This document shows positions 52,567-61,061 of a stretch of DNA of 64,000 bases, in pieces (within the stretch, counting starts at the first letter, position 1; each line of letters starts with the position of its first letter). This stretch comes from Haloferax marisrubri. GTDB lineage: Archaea > Halobacteriota > Halobacteria > Halobacteriales > Haloferacaceae. A model generated the notes under the pieces. That model did no database searches. It saw nothing but the letters and a program-made list of their open reading frames with translations, and was not told where the DNA came from. The stretch covers positions 257,942 through 321,941 of the forward strand of contig NZ_LOPW02000010.1 in the NCBI RefSeq assembly GCF_001469875.2, read 5' to 3'. The position numbers and the translations under genes were made by a program.

Positions 52567-53907
52567 TCAGCCCGCGCCGTCGTCCGCATCGACAGCCGAC
52601 GCGGCCGCGTTGCCGACCAACGACTGCGGGCTGTGAAGCCAGATGACCCGCAGGAGATTCGCGGCGAACACCGCGACACCGACGAGCACGAGCGTCCAGC
52701 CCGCCGTCTCGAAGACTGACGAGAGTCCGGCGAGGTCGTGTGCGACGACGGCGGCGACGCCCGAGACGACGAGGCCGAAATCGAGGCGGGCGAGACGGGC
52801 GCTGTAGAGGTCGTCGAGCATCGGCACGGGTTCGAGACCGAGGCGGTCGCTGTAGCGGTGGACCCAGACGATGAAGGGGACGACGTGATAGAGCGTCCCG
52901 AGCACGACGAACCCGACGAACCCGAGGCGGAACAGCGAGTCGGCACCCGGCGCACCGAACAGCCGGTCCCCGGCAAGTGGGTCAGCGAGCCACGCGGGGA
53001 GCGTCAGAACGCTCCAGCCTGCGAGGGCGACGGCCGCGACGGCGTACCGCGTGAGCATAGGCGTCCAGTCGACCGACGACTCGACGAGCCGGCGCGCGAG
53101 AATCACGGCGACCCCGAGTAGTGAGAGGGCGACGAGTGTGCCGCCCACCCGTACGAGCGTCGGGTCGGAGACGAGTCGGCCGCCGGCGAGCGCGACGACG
53201 CCGAGTGGGTAGCCGACCTCCTCGACGCGGCGAAGCCACACGTCGACGCCGCGGAGTTTCGTCTGGGTGAACATCGTCGCGAGTTGGTAGAGCGCGCCGA
53301 CGACGGTCGTCACGACGACGCCGAAGACGGCGAGCGTGACGTGGGCCGCGCGGACGCTCGCGTGACTCACGCCGACGCCGGCGAAAAGCGGGCGCGTGAA
53401 GTCGACCGCGAGCAGGAAGCCGAGCGCGGTGACGACCGCGAGAAAGCCGAGTGCGAGGCCGAAGTGGCGCTCGGTCACGTCGTAGCCGTCGAGCCGGGAG
53501 AGCGTGCGCGCGACGTTGTAGGCGAACGCCCAGAAGCCGAGGAGCGCGGCGGCACCGAAGACGGGGAGCCACGCGAACGCCCCGAAGAGGAAGCACCCGG
53601 CGAGGCCGGCGAGACCGACGCCGACGGCCCACAGTTGGGCGGTCGCAAGCCGTCGGGAGTGGAGGTCGACGCCGGACCAGACCGGGACGAACTGCGTCAT
53701 CGCGCCCATGATGGTGACGCACACCCAGCCCGCGAGCAGGAGATGGGCGTGCGCGAGCCGGGTGGCACCGGGGGCGACGCCGATGGCGAGACCGACCCGG
53801 AGGCCCACCGCGGCCACGAGGAAGCCGAGCGCGACGACGAAGTGCCGGAGCGGAATCGTCATCGGGGGCTGTCGGGCCGTGTCGACGTCCGCGGGAATGA
53901 CGCTCAT
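52567..53907 (-). CDS. Heme-copper-oxidase-like / NnrS-like 12-TM membrane protein
   Basis: The 446-residue protein has 11-12 TM helices. Histidines sit in heme-copper-like positions: RLAHAHLLLAGWVCVTIMGA, VSHASVRAAHVTLAVFGVVV and GTLYHVVPFIVWVHRYSD. This resembles NorB/CcoN-like and NnrS proteins of NO metabolism, but the complete set of six catalytic His ligands is not apparent. It is not a second qNor. An NO-related membrane heme protein is the best inference. The operator sits 38 bp upstream. The ATG at 53907 (MSVIPADVD) is preferred; a 15-codon extension would reach through the operator. Confidence 0.7.
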   Translation of the reverse strand: MSVIPADVDTARQPPMTIPLRHFVVALGFLVAAVGLRVGLAIGVAPGATRLAHAHLLLAGWVCVTIMGAMTQFVPVWSGVDLHSRRLATAQLWAVGVGLAGLAGCFLFGAFAWLPVFGAAALLGFWAFAYNVARTLSRLDGYDVTERHFGLALGFLAVVTALGFLLAVDFTRPLFAGVGVSHASVRAAHVTLAVFGVVVTTVVGALYQLATMFTQTKLRGVDVWLRRVEEVGYPLGVVALAGGRLVSDPTLVRVGGTLVALSLLGVAVILARRLVESSVDWTPMLTRYAVAAVALAGWSVLTLPAWLADPLAGDRLFGAPGADSLFRLGFVGFVVLGTLYHVVPFIVWVHRYSDRLGLEPVPMLDDLYSARLARLDFGLVVSGVAAVVAHDLAGLSSVFETAGWTLVLVGVAVFAANLLRVIWLHSPQSLVGNAAASAVDADDGAG

Positions 53908-53945
53908 ACGCGGACTAGCGCGGCGCGGAGCCCTACCGGTGACTC

Positions 53946-53957
53946 CGAACATATTCG
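53946..53957. promoter_or_regulatory. Operator CGAACATATTCG (copy 10)
   Basis: One mismatch to the palindrome (ATTCG instead of GTTCG). It is 38 bp from the start of the heme-copper-like gene. Confidence 0.68.
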
Positions 53958-54018
53958 CCGAGGATGGAGAAACGCAGGAGACGGGCCGGGACCGTGGTCA
54001 CGACCCGCAACCGCGGCG

Positions 54019-54252
54019 CTACCGCTTCGGGAACGTCGCCGCGAACTCGTCGGGGGCGCGCCGTTCGACGGTGTAGTTGTCGGCGTCGAACGCGTCGACT
54101 TCGGCCTGCATCTCGTAGAACAGCGGTTTCGGGTCGTGGTCGTTGAGAATCGTCAGCGACTCGCCGGCGTCGAGGTCGTCGAAGGCGGCGTGAATCTTCG
54201 GATGGCGCTCCGCCGGTGGGAGGTCGCGCACGTCGAGAGTGGTGTCTGCCAT
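54019..54252 (-). CDS. DUF2249-like small protein (copy B)
   Basis: The 77-residue protein has the DUF2249 signature in short form: TTLDVRDLPPAERHPKIHAA, LDAGESLTILNDHDPKPLFY, YTVERRAPDEFAATFPKR. LDVRDLPP and NDHDPKPL(F/Y) match the equivalent LDVRELPP and NDREPKFLY in copy A, so they are paralogues. Such proteins often accompany NO and nitrite genes; the molecular role is unknown. The operator is 40 bp upstream. Confidence 0.78.
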   Translation of the reverse strand: MADTTLDVRDLPPAERHPKIHAAFDDLDAGESLTILNDHDPKPLFYEMQAEVDAFDADNYTVERRAPDEFAATFPKR

Positions 54253-54614
54253 ACACGTCGCACCTCGCGGGCGACCGTCGAGTCGATTACCCCGAACACG
54301 TTCGACCGCGGAAGCGAAGATATCGATACTGTTCGCGGTCGAGAGTGCGTAACTATGCTGATTCTACGGGCTTGCCGGTGACGAACGCTCCCGTCACGAG
54401 ACACCCCGGTTCGAGAACTCGGGAGACGGCTCGCCGAATCCCGGTCAGAAAGGCATGTTTATAACCAATCAACATGTTGTTTACTGACAAGCACACACCA
54501 CCAATAACGAATTGGCCGGGAGCGGAACACGCAGACGTGAGCCGGCCGGGACGGCGCTGTTCCCGTGAGCAGTCAGAACTGATATACCTCCCATTTCGGA
54601 ACTACTCCCACGAC
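54253..54614. other. Intergenic region before the Cdc6/Orc1 gene
   Basis: Beyond operator copy 11 the sequence is mixed. TTTATAACC at 54458 and a palindrome CAACATGTTG at 54470-54479 form a promoter-like pair. GATATACC near 54578 is another TATA-like element, about 35 bp before the ATG at 54615. No origin-recognition boxes (long G-tracted ORB repeats) were recognised by eye. Confidence 0.4.
54293..54304. promoter_or_regulatory. Operator CGAACACGTTCG (copy 11)
   Basis: A perfect palindrome 40 bp before the DUF2249 gene. This is the right-hand edge of the operator cluster in this window. Confidence 0.75.
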
Positions 54615-55781
54615 ATGGACATCGAAGCGAGGATCAAACGTCGGCAACGCCGAGACGGGACGCCTCGCCTTCTCGTCGATTACGATTCGCTCTCGCCGGT
54701 CGCACACACCGACGACCCGGTGAACTGCGGGCCGGTGTTGGAGCGACTACTCGACTACCTCGACCCGGTGTTCGACGGCCACCTCCCGCCGAACGCCTAC
54801 GTCTACGGACCCAAGGGGTCGGGGAAGTCGGCGGTCGTGACGTCGCTGTTCGACCACCTCGTCCGCGTGTCGAGCGTCAACAACGCCGCCATCCACACGA
54901 CGACCCGCGTGCAGGCGACGTTCGCGCCGCGGTTCGTCTACGTCGACGCGCGCGAGACGACGAGCGCGTTCGCGTTCTACCACGCCGTCCTCGACGCGCT
55001 CGTCGACGAGTCGGTGCCGAAGCAGGGCATCAAGACCGAAGCGTTGCAGTCGCGGCTCAAAGCCACCCTCGACGGTCCGAAGACGGGTGCCATCGTCGCC
55101 GTCGACCACCTCGAGGAGCCGGGGACGCTCGACGGCGAGGAGTTCGTCGACCTCTGTGCCGGGCTTCCGAGCAAGGTCAGTTGGCTGGCTATCGGGCGTT
55201 CGTCGCCCGACGAGACGGTGCTGACCGACTACACGGCCAACGAGATCGAGTTCGAGCCCTACCAGAGCCAGGTGCTCATCGACGTGCTGATGACGCGGGC
55301 GTCGGCGGCCGGGTCCCAGCGGACGCTCGACCACCGACTCGCCCGCGACATCGCCGAGTGGGCCGACGGCGACGCTCACGACGCGCTCGCGGCGCTGTTC
55401 GGCGCGGCCGACGAGGCGACTCGGAACAGACACCAGAGCATCACCGCCGCCGACACCGCCGCGGGCATCGCCGCCGTGCCGCGGCCCTGCGTCTCGCTCG
55501 GCCGCGTGTTTGCGCTCCCAGCGAACCGCCAGCAGGTGCTTCACGAACTCCTCGCGTTACGTCCCGACCAACAGCAGTCGGTGCGGGCGACGAGCCAGCA
55601 CATCGCCAAGTCGGTCGACCTCTCGGCGGCGACGGTCAAGCGCATCCTCTACGAACTCGCCGAAGACGGCATCACCCGCCGGGTCACGGCGGAGCGCGTC
55701 GACCGGAAGGGGCGGCCGCCCAGCCGACTCGAACCGCAGTTCCCGACGGTCGTGTTCGAACGCTTATTCGCCGCGCAGTAA
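54615..55781 (+). CDS. orc: Cdc6/Orc1-family AAA+ initiator paralogue
   Basis: The 388-residue protein is an AAA+ ATPase: Walker A GPKGSGKSAV near residue 75, Walker B-like GAIVAVDHLEE near 160, and sensor-type WLAIGRSSP near 195. The last ~80 residues form a winged helix (LALRPDQQQSVRATSQHIAK, SAATVKRILYELAEDGITRR). The Walker B DHLEE deviates from the usual DEx, so activity is uncertain. Haloarchaea carry many such paralogues, not all tied to an active origin. The ATG at 54615 (MDIEARIKRRQRR) is chosen over an upstream ATG in low-GC sequence. Confidence 0.85.
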   Translation: MDIEARIKRRQRRDGTPRLLVDYDSLSPVAHTDDPVNCGPVLERLLDYLDPVFDGHLPPNAYVYGPKGSGKSAVVTSLFDHLVRVSSVNNAAIHTTTRVQATFAPRFVYVDARETTSAFAFYHAVLDALVDESVPKQGIKTEALQSRLKATLDGPKTGAIVAVDHLEEPGTLDGEEFVDLCAGLPSKVSWLAIGRSSPDETVLTDYTANEIEFEPYQSQVLIDVLMTRASAAGSQRTLDHRLARDIAEWADGDAHDALAALFGAADEATRNRHQSITAADTAAGIAAVPRPCVSLGRVFALPANRQQVLHELLALRPDQQQSVRATSQHIAKSVDLSAATVKRILYELAEDGITRRVTAERVDRKGRPPSRLEPQFPTVVFERLFAAQ

Positions 55782-55835
55782 TCTGCTTCCACTGAGCGAC
55801 AACGAATTTGTTATAGCGAATTGTCACAACTTCGT

Positions 55836-56114
55836 ATGGGATTGACGATTACGCGACGGTCCACCGCTGGCGTCCTCGCTCTCTGTTGTGGACTCCTTTC
55901 TACAACGATCGCTGTGGAGGTTATTGGTGGCTATCTCTCGTTAGAGGGAATGCCGGTCGTGTATGGCCTTCTGGGACTGTCAGCAGTCGGAACTCTCGTG
56001 TCGAGTTGGTTCAGCCGAACCTCCTCGTGGAAGTTTGTGCCGCTGTACGGAGCATTGACGTTTGGCAGTTCGATTATACTGTTTCTCTATCTGTTCTCTC
56101 TAACGAGTGCCTGA
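55836..56114 (+). CDS. Small three-TM membrane protein
   Basis: The 92-residue protein (ATG at 55836) has a basic start (MGLTITRRSTAG), then three hydrophobic helices (VLALCCGLLSTTIAVEVIGG, MPVVYGLLGLSAVGTLVSSW, VPLYGALTFGSSIILFLYLF). Composition is less GC-rich than in neighbours. A TATA-like TTATAGCG lies about 25 bp before the start. No family recognised. Confidence 0.55.
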   Translation: MGLTITRRSTAGVLALCCGLLSTTIAVEVIGGYLSLEGMPVVYGLLGLSAVGTLVSSWFSRTSSWKFVPLYGALTFGSSIILFLYLFSLTSA

Positions 56115-56425
56115 TGTTCCTTGACCCGACGCTGGTGCATCACGAGACGTCGTCGGTTTCACCCGATAACCGACTCGCGCGCTGTGTTCAGCGCGGCCCC
56201 GACAACCGCTCTGCGACTGAGGATTCTACTAGTGCCCGAGTCGAAAACCCGCCGCCAACTCCGTCGTCGGCGCGGTGCAACGCTTACGCGCGGGGACAGA
56301 ACTATACTCCGCCCACGGTATCTGTCGGTTATGACGACCACCCCGACGCCCGTCCGCGCGCCGCCCGTCGGCGTCCCGTCGAATCGCTTCGGCGCATCCC
56401 CGACTCCGCAGGGTGTATCGAACAC
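56115..56425. other. Intergenic region before fructose-bisphosphatase
   Basis: About 310 bp without a supportable gene; overlapping short frames carry no recognisable domain. GAACTATACTCC near 56299 is a weak TATA-like sequence about 125 bp before the start. Confidence 0.35.
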
Positions 56426-57295
56426 ATGACAGACCCATCGAGTCGGGCGGACGACGTGGTCGATGCCGTCGTCGAGACGCTCTGTGCGGCCGCGCCGTCG
56501 ATTCGGGCGGGGCTGCCCGGCCGACGCGTCTACGAGGAGGGCACGAACCCGAGCGGCGAGCGCCAGTTGGAAGCCGACACCTACGCCGACGAACTGCTGT
56601 TGAAGCGACTCCGCCCCCTCGACGGCGTCGGCGAGTACGCCAGCGAGGAGCGCGCCGACGTCATCGACATCGGCGAGGGCGTGTCCGTCGCGCTCGACCC
56701 GCTCGACGGGTCGACGAACCTGAAGCCGAACAACGTCATGGGGACGCTCTACAGCATCTACGACGAACCGCTCCCCACGGGCGGCGAGAACCTGCTCGCC
56801 GCTGGCTACATTCTCTACGGCCCGGTGACGACGCTCGTGGCCGCCCGCGACGGCGTCGTCAGCGAGTACATCCTCGAATCAGGCATCAAGCGTCCGCTCC
56901 GCGAGGAACTGACGCTCCCTGACGACCCCGCCATCTTCAGTTTCGGCGGCCGGGTCAACCGCTGGTTCGACGACTTCGAGGCGTTCGCCCGCGAGACGGA
57001 GCGGACCGAGGGAATGAAACTCCGCTACGGCGGGTCGATGATCGGCGACGTGAACCAGATTCTCCACTACGGCGGCGTCTTCGCGTACCCCGCACAGACT
57101 GACGCCCCGGGCGGCAAACTCCGACAGCAGTTCGAGGGCTTCCCCATCGGCTACATCATCGAGTGCGCTGGCGGGCGGTCCTCCGACGGCGAGCAGTCGC
57201 TCCTCTCCGGGACGCCCGACGGTATCCACGACCGCGTGCCAGTCTACATCGGCAACGAACCGCTCGTCGAGTCGCTGGAAGCGCGACTGGACTGA
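56426..57295 (+). CDS. fbp: Class I fructose-1,6-bisphosphatase
   Basis: It hydrolyses fructose-1,6-bisphosphate in gluconeogenesis. The 289-residue protein has the Li+-sensitive phosphatase metal site: EYASEERADVI followed by SVALDPLDGSTNLKPNN, where D-P-L-D-G-S is diagnostic. Further motifs are YGPVTTLVAARDGVV, RYGGSMIGDVNQILHYGG and YPAQTDAPGGKLR, all typical of class I FBPase rather than inositol monophosphatase. The ATG at 56426 (MTDPSSRADDVVDA) starts the domain; the open frame upstream is unrelated. Cytosolic; no operon partner. Confidence 0.88.
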   Translation: MTDPSSRADDVVDAVVETLCAAAPSIRAGLPGRRVYEEGTNPSGERQLEADTYADELLLKRLRPLDGVGEYASEERADVIDIGEGVSVALDPLDGSTNLKPNNVMGTLYSIYDEPLPTGGENLLAAGYILYGPVTTLVAARDGVVSEYILESGIKRPLREELTLPDDPAIFSFGGRVNRWFDDFEAFARETERTEGMKLRYGGSMIGDVNQILHYGGVFAYPAQTDAPGGKLRQQFEGFPIGYIIECAGGRSSDGEQSLLSGTPDGIHDRVPVYIGNEPLVESLEARLD

Positions 57296-57388
57296 CGGTC
57301 GCGGATATCGTCACAGTCGAATTAGAACTCTCGGACGGTAGGGTTTGAATCGGTTACTGTTGCGTTTGTTTTGCCGCTGTCGCCCCTC

Positions 57389-57508
57389 GTGAGTACGGTC
57401 GCGCTGGTCGTCCTCGCGGTGCCGACGTGGGTGGTCGTGAGTCGTCTGTTGTTCAACTCCGGCGGCGCGCTGGCGATGATTGACGACGAGTTCGACCGCG
57501 GCGGGTAG
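57389..57508 (+). CDS. Very small membrane protein (about 39 residues)
   Basis: From GTG at 57389 the frame reads MSTVALVVLAVPTWVVVSRL then LFNSGGALAMIDDEFDRGG. One TM helix and an acidic end are visible. Codon use matches its GC-rich surroundings. An in-frame TTG six codons earlier is possible. Evidence is coding-like pattern only. Confidence 0.45.
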   Translation: MSTVALVVLAVPTWVVVSRLLFNSGGALAMIDDEFDRGG

Positions 57509-57931
57509 AGACCGCGGAAGCAGTCGAATTTCCCCGCCCGAGCTTAAGACAGAAATATTATGTTTTCTAGAATCATTCTGGAATATGTAGTTTTCACGGG
57601 GAGTTCGAATTTCTCACGTGATATCTCGTACAACCACATCGAAAGTAGCGATAATTGGTGATTCAGATTATAATTGTACAGAGGTTGTAATCTGGTGTTT
57701 GAATGAGTACAAACGAGTTCGCGGCGGTCTAGAACGCTCACATCGGCGTATTTTCTAATACCTGCTACCACAGCAGCAAAGACTGTTTTCTATCCACCTG
57801 ATATATACTACTATCCGTAAAGTCTGTCGCTACAGCGAAGTACTACGGCACGCGTCGCTACCAAGAGATGAACGTCGCCGCCGGCTGTGTTTGCGGCGTC
57901 GCGACGGACTCACCAGCGGTCAGAGCGACGA
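57509..57931. other. AT-rich gene-poor interval
   Basis: From about 57540 to 57840 the sequence is strikingly AT-rich compared with both flanks. An open frame of 75 codons on the reverse strand (57544-57771) has Asn/Leu-rich content unlike haloarchaeal proteins and is not accepted as a gene. No repeats or terminal structure were recognised. Confidence 0.4.
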
Positions 57932-58912
57932 CTACTCGGTGGTCGTGTCGTTCATCGCGGCCGGCGGGCTGGAGTCGCTCGGTGGCTCGGACCCACTCGG
58001 CGGTTCGGACCCGTTCGGTGGCTCGCCCGGACCGCCGTCAGCGCCCGAAAACGAGTCGTCCGCCGCCGTCTCGCCGGACGTGTACAGCGCCACGTTGAGC
58101 GTGCCGCTGTAGCCCTCGCTCGTCTCGGTGACGTCGAGGACTAACTGTGCCGCGTTGTCCTGTTGGAAGATGTTGTCCTCCGAGTTCAGCGTGTCGCGGT
58201 CGCCGCGGTCGGCGTACGGCGCTTGGGTGTACACCCGGTCGGTGCGGTCGTCGTCGAAGAACAACTGTGAGGTGAACTCGTAGGCCTCCGTCGCGTCGTC
58301 CGACGAGCGAACCTTGAAGTGGATGTGGACGGCGCGACCCGTGTACCAGCCGGGGTAGATAGTCGTAAACGACGCCGCCCCGACGTCGTCGGTGAGCTGA
58401 ATCCCGCGGAGGAAGTCCTGCCCGACGGTGTTCTGCATCTCCACGTCGGAGTAGACGCCGCTGGCGTTGGCGTGCCACACGTCGACGATGGCGTTATCGA
58501 GGGGCGTACAGCTGTCTTCGGTCAGTTCGAACACCTTGAACCTGAGGTCGAGCCTGACGCCGTCTTCCTGCTCGCCGGTGTCGCTGTCCGCCCGGATGTC
58601 CGAGCGTCGGAGGTTCTCGTCGACGTAGTACGGCCCTTCGGTCAGTTCGGGCTGGGCGACGCAGGCGGTCGTCCCGTCGCTCGTCGTGACCGACGTATCG
58701 GTCATGGTCCCCGTCGCCGGGTAGTCCGGGTCGTCGGTCGACATCGCGGGCGACACGGTCGTCTCGGTGCTCGTCGCGTTCTCGGTGTCTGTCCCCTCGG
58801 CGTCGCCGCCGGACGTACAGCCGGCGAGCCACGCCGCCGCGGCCGTCCCGCCGACCGCGAGCGCCTGCCGCCGCGTCAGCAGCCGACCGACCGGTTCGTC
58901 GTCGTTGTCCAT
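57932..58912 (-). CDS. Intradiol dioxygenase-like protein, Tat-lipoprotein
   Basis: The 326-residue protein has a Tat leader with lipobox (LLTRRQALAVGGTAAAAWLA then GCTSGG). After a Thr/Asp-rich linker comes a beta domain typical of intradiol ring-cleavage enzymes: LTEGPYYVDE, VDVWHANASGVYSDV, FLRGIQLTDDVGAASF, TIYPGWYTGRAVHIHFKV. The iron ligands Tyr, Tyr, His, His appear as YYVDE or YSDV, YPGWY and HIHF. The C-terminus has a Gly/Ser/Pro/Glu repeat. Secreted members may act on aromatic lignin- or humic-type compounds. Exact substrate unknown. Confidence 0.8.
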   Translation of the reverse strand: MDNDDEPVGRLLTRRQALAVGGTAAAAWLAGCTSGGDAEGTDTENATSTETTVSPAMSTDDPDYPATGTMTDTSVTTSDGTTACVAQPELTEGPYYVDENLRRSDIRADSDTGEQEDGVRLDLRFKVFELTEDSCTPLDNAIVDVWHANASGVYSDVEMQNTVGQDFLRGIQLTDDVGAASFTTIYPGWYTGRAVHIHFKVRSSDDATEAYEFTSQLFFDDDRTDRVYTQAPYADRGDRDTLNSEDNIFQQDNAAQLVLDVTETSEGYSGTLNVALYTSGETAADDSFSGADGGPGEPPNGSEPPSGSEPPSDSSPPAAMNDTTTE

Positions 58913-59078
58913 AGTCGTCTGTTCGCCGTCGGGCCGATAACCGTTGGCCGAACTGGGGCAGAACTGCGGCCCCAGTTATCCACAAATTCGAGTGCCATCG
59001 GGGGCGTCGCGGCACACCCGACGGTCAGGCGGTCAAAAAACACGTGTCGAACTGCGGCCTGTCGGGAGGTCGGCGCGT

Positions 59079-59228
59079 CTAGTGGAACAGCCGCCACACC
59101 AGTCCGAGGAGGATGAACGGCGCGAACGGTATCATCAGCACCGCGATTCCAGCGACGATGAGCGTCCCCATCAGACCCATCTGGATGTTCGAGTAGTCGG
59201 TTCGAACGGGGTTGACTGCACGAGCCAT
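59079..59228 (-). CDS. Small two-TM membrane protein (49 residues)
   Basis: From ATG at 59228 the frame reads MARAVNPVRTDYSNIQMGLM, then GTLIVAGIAVLMIPFAPFIL and LGLVWRLFH. A TM-rich start with a basic tail and correct codon use suggest a real small gene. No family name is certain. The dioxygenase gene is downstream on the same strand. Confidence 0.6.
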   Translation of the reverse strand: MARAVNPVRTDYSNIQMGLMGTLIVAGIAVLMIPFAPFILLGLVWRLFH

Positions 59229-59337
59229 ACCTACTCGTCGGGTTGCCCTATACATAAGCTAACTGGATAGTTAATATATAAATAGGCGCGAGAGCGGGGG
59301 CGACAGTTGTGGGTGAAAACACGACGCAACGGTGGGC

Positions 59338-60546
59338 TTACGCCCGACTTGGTTCCGGCGCGCGGAGCGCCAAGAGTACGCCGACGACGGCGACCCCGCC
59401 CGCGGCGAAGAACGCCGGCTCGTACCCCGCGTAGTCGATAATCGCGCCGGCGGCGATGGGCGCGGCGAACGCGCCGAGGAGGCCGACGCTCGTCAGGAGC
59501 GAGACGGCCGTCGTCCGCACCGCGGGGGCGACGAGTTCGGCGATGTACGAGAAGATGAGCCCCGTCACGAGCTGGATGGCGAAGCCGACGATGACGACCC
59601 CGACGACGACCGCGCCGAGTCCCGAGACGAACGCGAACGCGACGATCGCGGGGGTTGCGACGGCGAACGACGAGACGATGACCCGGCGACGACGGCCGCC
59701 GAACACGCGGTCGGTGACCACACCGCTGGTCGAGCGCGCGACCGCGCCGATGGCGGGAAAGAGCGCGGTCAGGAGGCCGCTCGCGGCCAGCGAAATCGGG
59801 AACTCGCTTGCGAGGAAGCTCGGGAGCCACGTGTTGACGAACAGGTACAGCGAGTAGGCGAGAAAGCAGAGCGCGCAGACTGTCCAGACCGCCCGGCTGC
59901 CGAACAGTTCGCGGAGCGCCGCCCGGTCGGGCGCGGGCGCGTCGACGCCGGGAACGCGGCGGCGGGTCGCGAGCATGAAAAAGACGACGCCGACGACGGC
60001 GAGCGCGGCGTACAGCGGGAGAATCGCCGGCCACCCGGCGACGTTCGCGATGAGCGGGCTTCCGAACTGGCCGAGGGCGAACCCGACCGGCGCGCTCGCG
60101 GTGAACACACCGACCGCGGTCGCACGCTGCTCCGCGGGGACCGCGTTGCCGACGACGTTCGCGCCCGCGTTCCAGAACGTGACGTACGCGAGGCCGCCGA
60201 GCACCCGCGAAACGAGGAGCCAGCCGTACGCGCCGGCGGTGGCCGCGTACCAGCCCCAGCCGCCGGCGACGACCAGCGCGACGGTCGCCAATCCGACCAC
60301 GCGGCGCACGGAAAACCGGTCGAGGACGACGCCGACGGGGACGCTCGTGACGACCGCCGTCGCGTACATGATACTGACGAGCCAGCCCGCCGCGCTCGAA
60401 CTCAGCCCGAGAGACTCCTGAATCGCCGGAAAGACGCTTGCCGGGGCGATTTCGTAAGCCGCGGCCGCCGTCGAAAGCAGGAAGAAGCCGACGACGAGGC
60501 CCAGTATCTCGCGTCGCGTGCCCATCCCGTCCGTTGTCGTACTCAC
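59338..60546 (-). CDS. Major facilitator superfamily transporter
   Basis: The 402-residue protein has 12 TM helices in two halves. The first inter-helix loop is VPVGVVLDRFSVRRVVGL, the MFS D-R-x-x-R-R motif, and the second half starts GVVTDRVFGGRRRRVIV. Both loop signatures are intact. Substrates are unspecific: organic acids, sugars or drugs. The start is GTG at 60546; an ATG seven codons later (MGTRREILG) is possible. Single gene. Confidence 0.85.
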   Translation of the reverse strand: MSTTTDGMGTRREILGLVVGFFLLSTAAAAYEIAPASVFPAIQESLGLSSSAAGWLVSIMYATAVVTSVPVGVVLDRFSVRRVVGLATVALVVAGGWGWYAATAGAYGWLLVSRVLGGLAYVTFWNAGANVVGNAVPAEQRATAVGVFTASAPVGFALGQFGSPLIANVAGWPAILPLYAALAVVGVVFFMLATRRRVPGVDAPAPDRAALRELFGSRAVWTVCALCFLAYSLYLFVNTWLPSFLASEFPISLAASGLLTALFPAIGAVARSTSGVVTDRVFGGRRRRVIVSSFAVATPAIVAFAFVSGLGAVVVGVVIVGFAIQLVTGLIFSYIAELVAPAVRTTAVSLLTSVGLLGAFAAPIAAGAIIDYAGYEPAFFAAGGVAVVGVLLALRAPEPSRA

Positions 60547-61061
60547 GGTTTTACCACCTGCTCGGCGTGGGCTGAAATCGTTTGTCGTTCTGCTGTGCTG
60601 AGCAAATGAGCCACACGCTAGTTTTGTACTTTTTGTCGATTACTGTCGTTCTTCGAGCACGGTGTTGCCTCGACCAATTGGCACAAGATAGTACAATACT
60701 CCATTACTAGTGAAATCTATCTTCGCTCGATTATCTGGGACGACTGCCGATGTGAAACACTATGGAAAAAGATATCACGGCAAAAATAGCTGATGAATCT
60801 GATTAGAAGTGCGGCACACATATTTTATCGAGGTTTTTTTGAGACATATGGTGACAACTACGTTCTCCTGGGTTTGACTGTCCCATTCCTGAGATCTAGT
60901 ATTTGTATTGTTGTTCATTCTCAATATTCCTGGATGACGTTACTATCCCGTTGGGAGAGAGAATAGGCTTGTGAAGGCACGATAACGTCGCGGAGCTACC
61001 TATCGACACGAGACACGGAACGCCAGTACATTTTTGAGTTCTTGGTTGAGAGTATCCACTG
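60547..61061. other. AT-rich intergenic region
   Basis: About 515 bp with no supportable gene. It contains AT-rich stretches such as TATTTTATCG near 60821 and TATTTGTATTG near 60900, but no repeats or palindromes I could define. It separates divergent MFS and glycerate kinase genes and should contain both promoters. Confidence 0.4.

Noticed and set aside
54380..54450. Possible tRNA from a T-arm-like GGTTCGAGAACTC
   Set aside because: Acceptor, anticodon and D stems cannot be paired around it.
57544..57771. 75-codon AT-rich reverse frame
   Set aside because: Composition unlike haloarchaeal proteins and no recognisable domain; chance opening in AT-rich DNA is likely.
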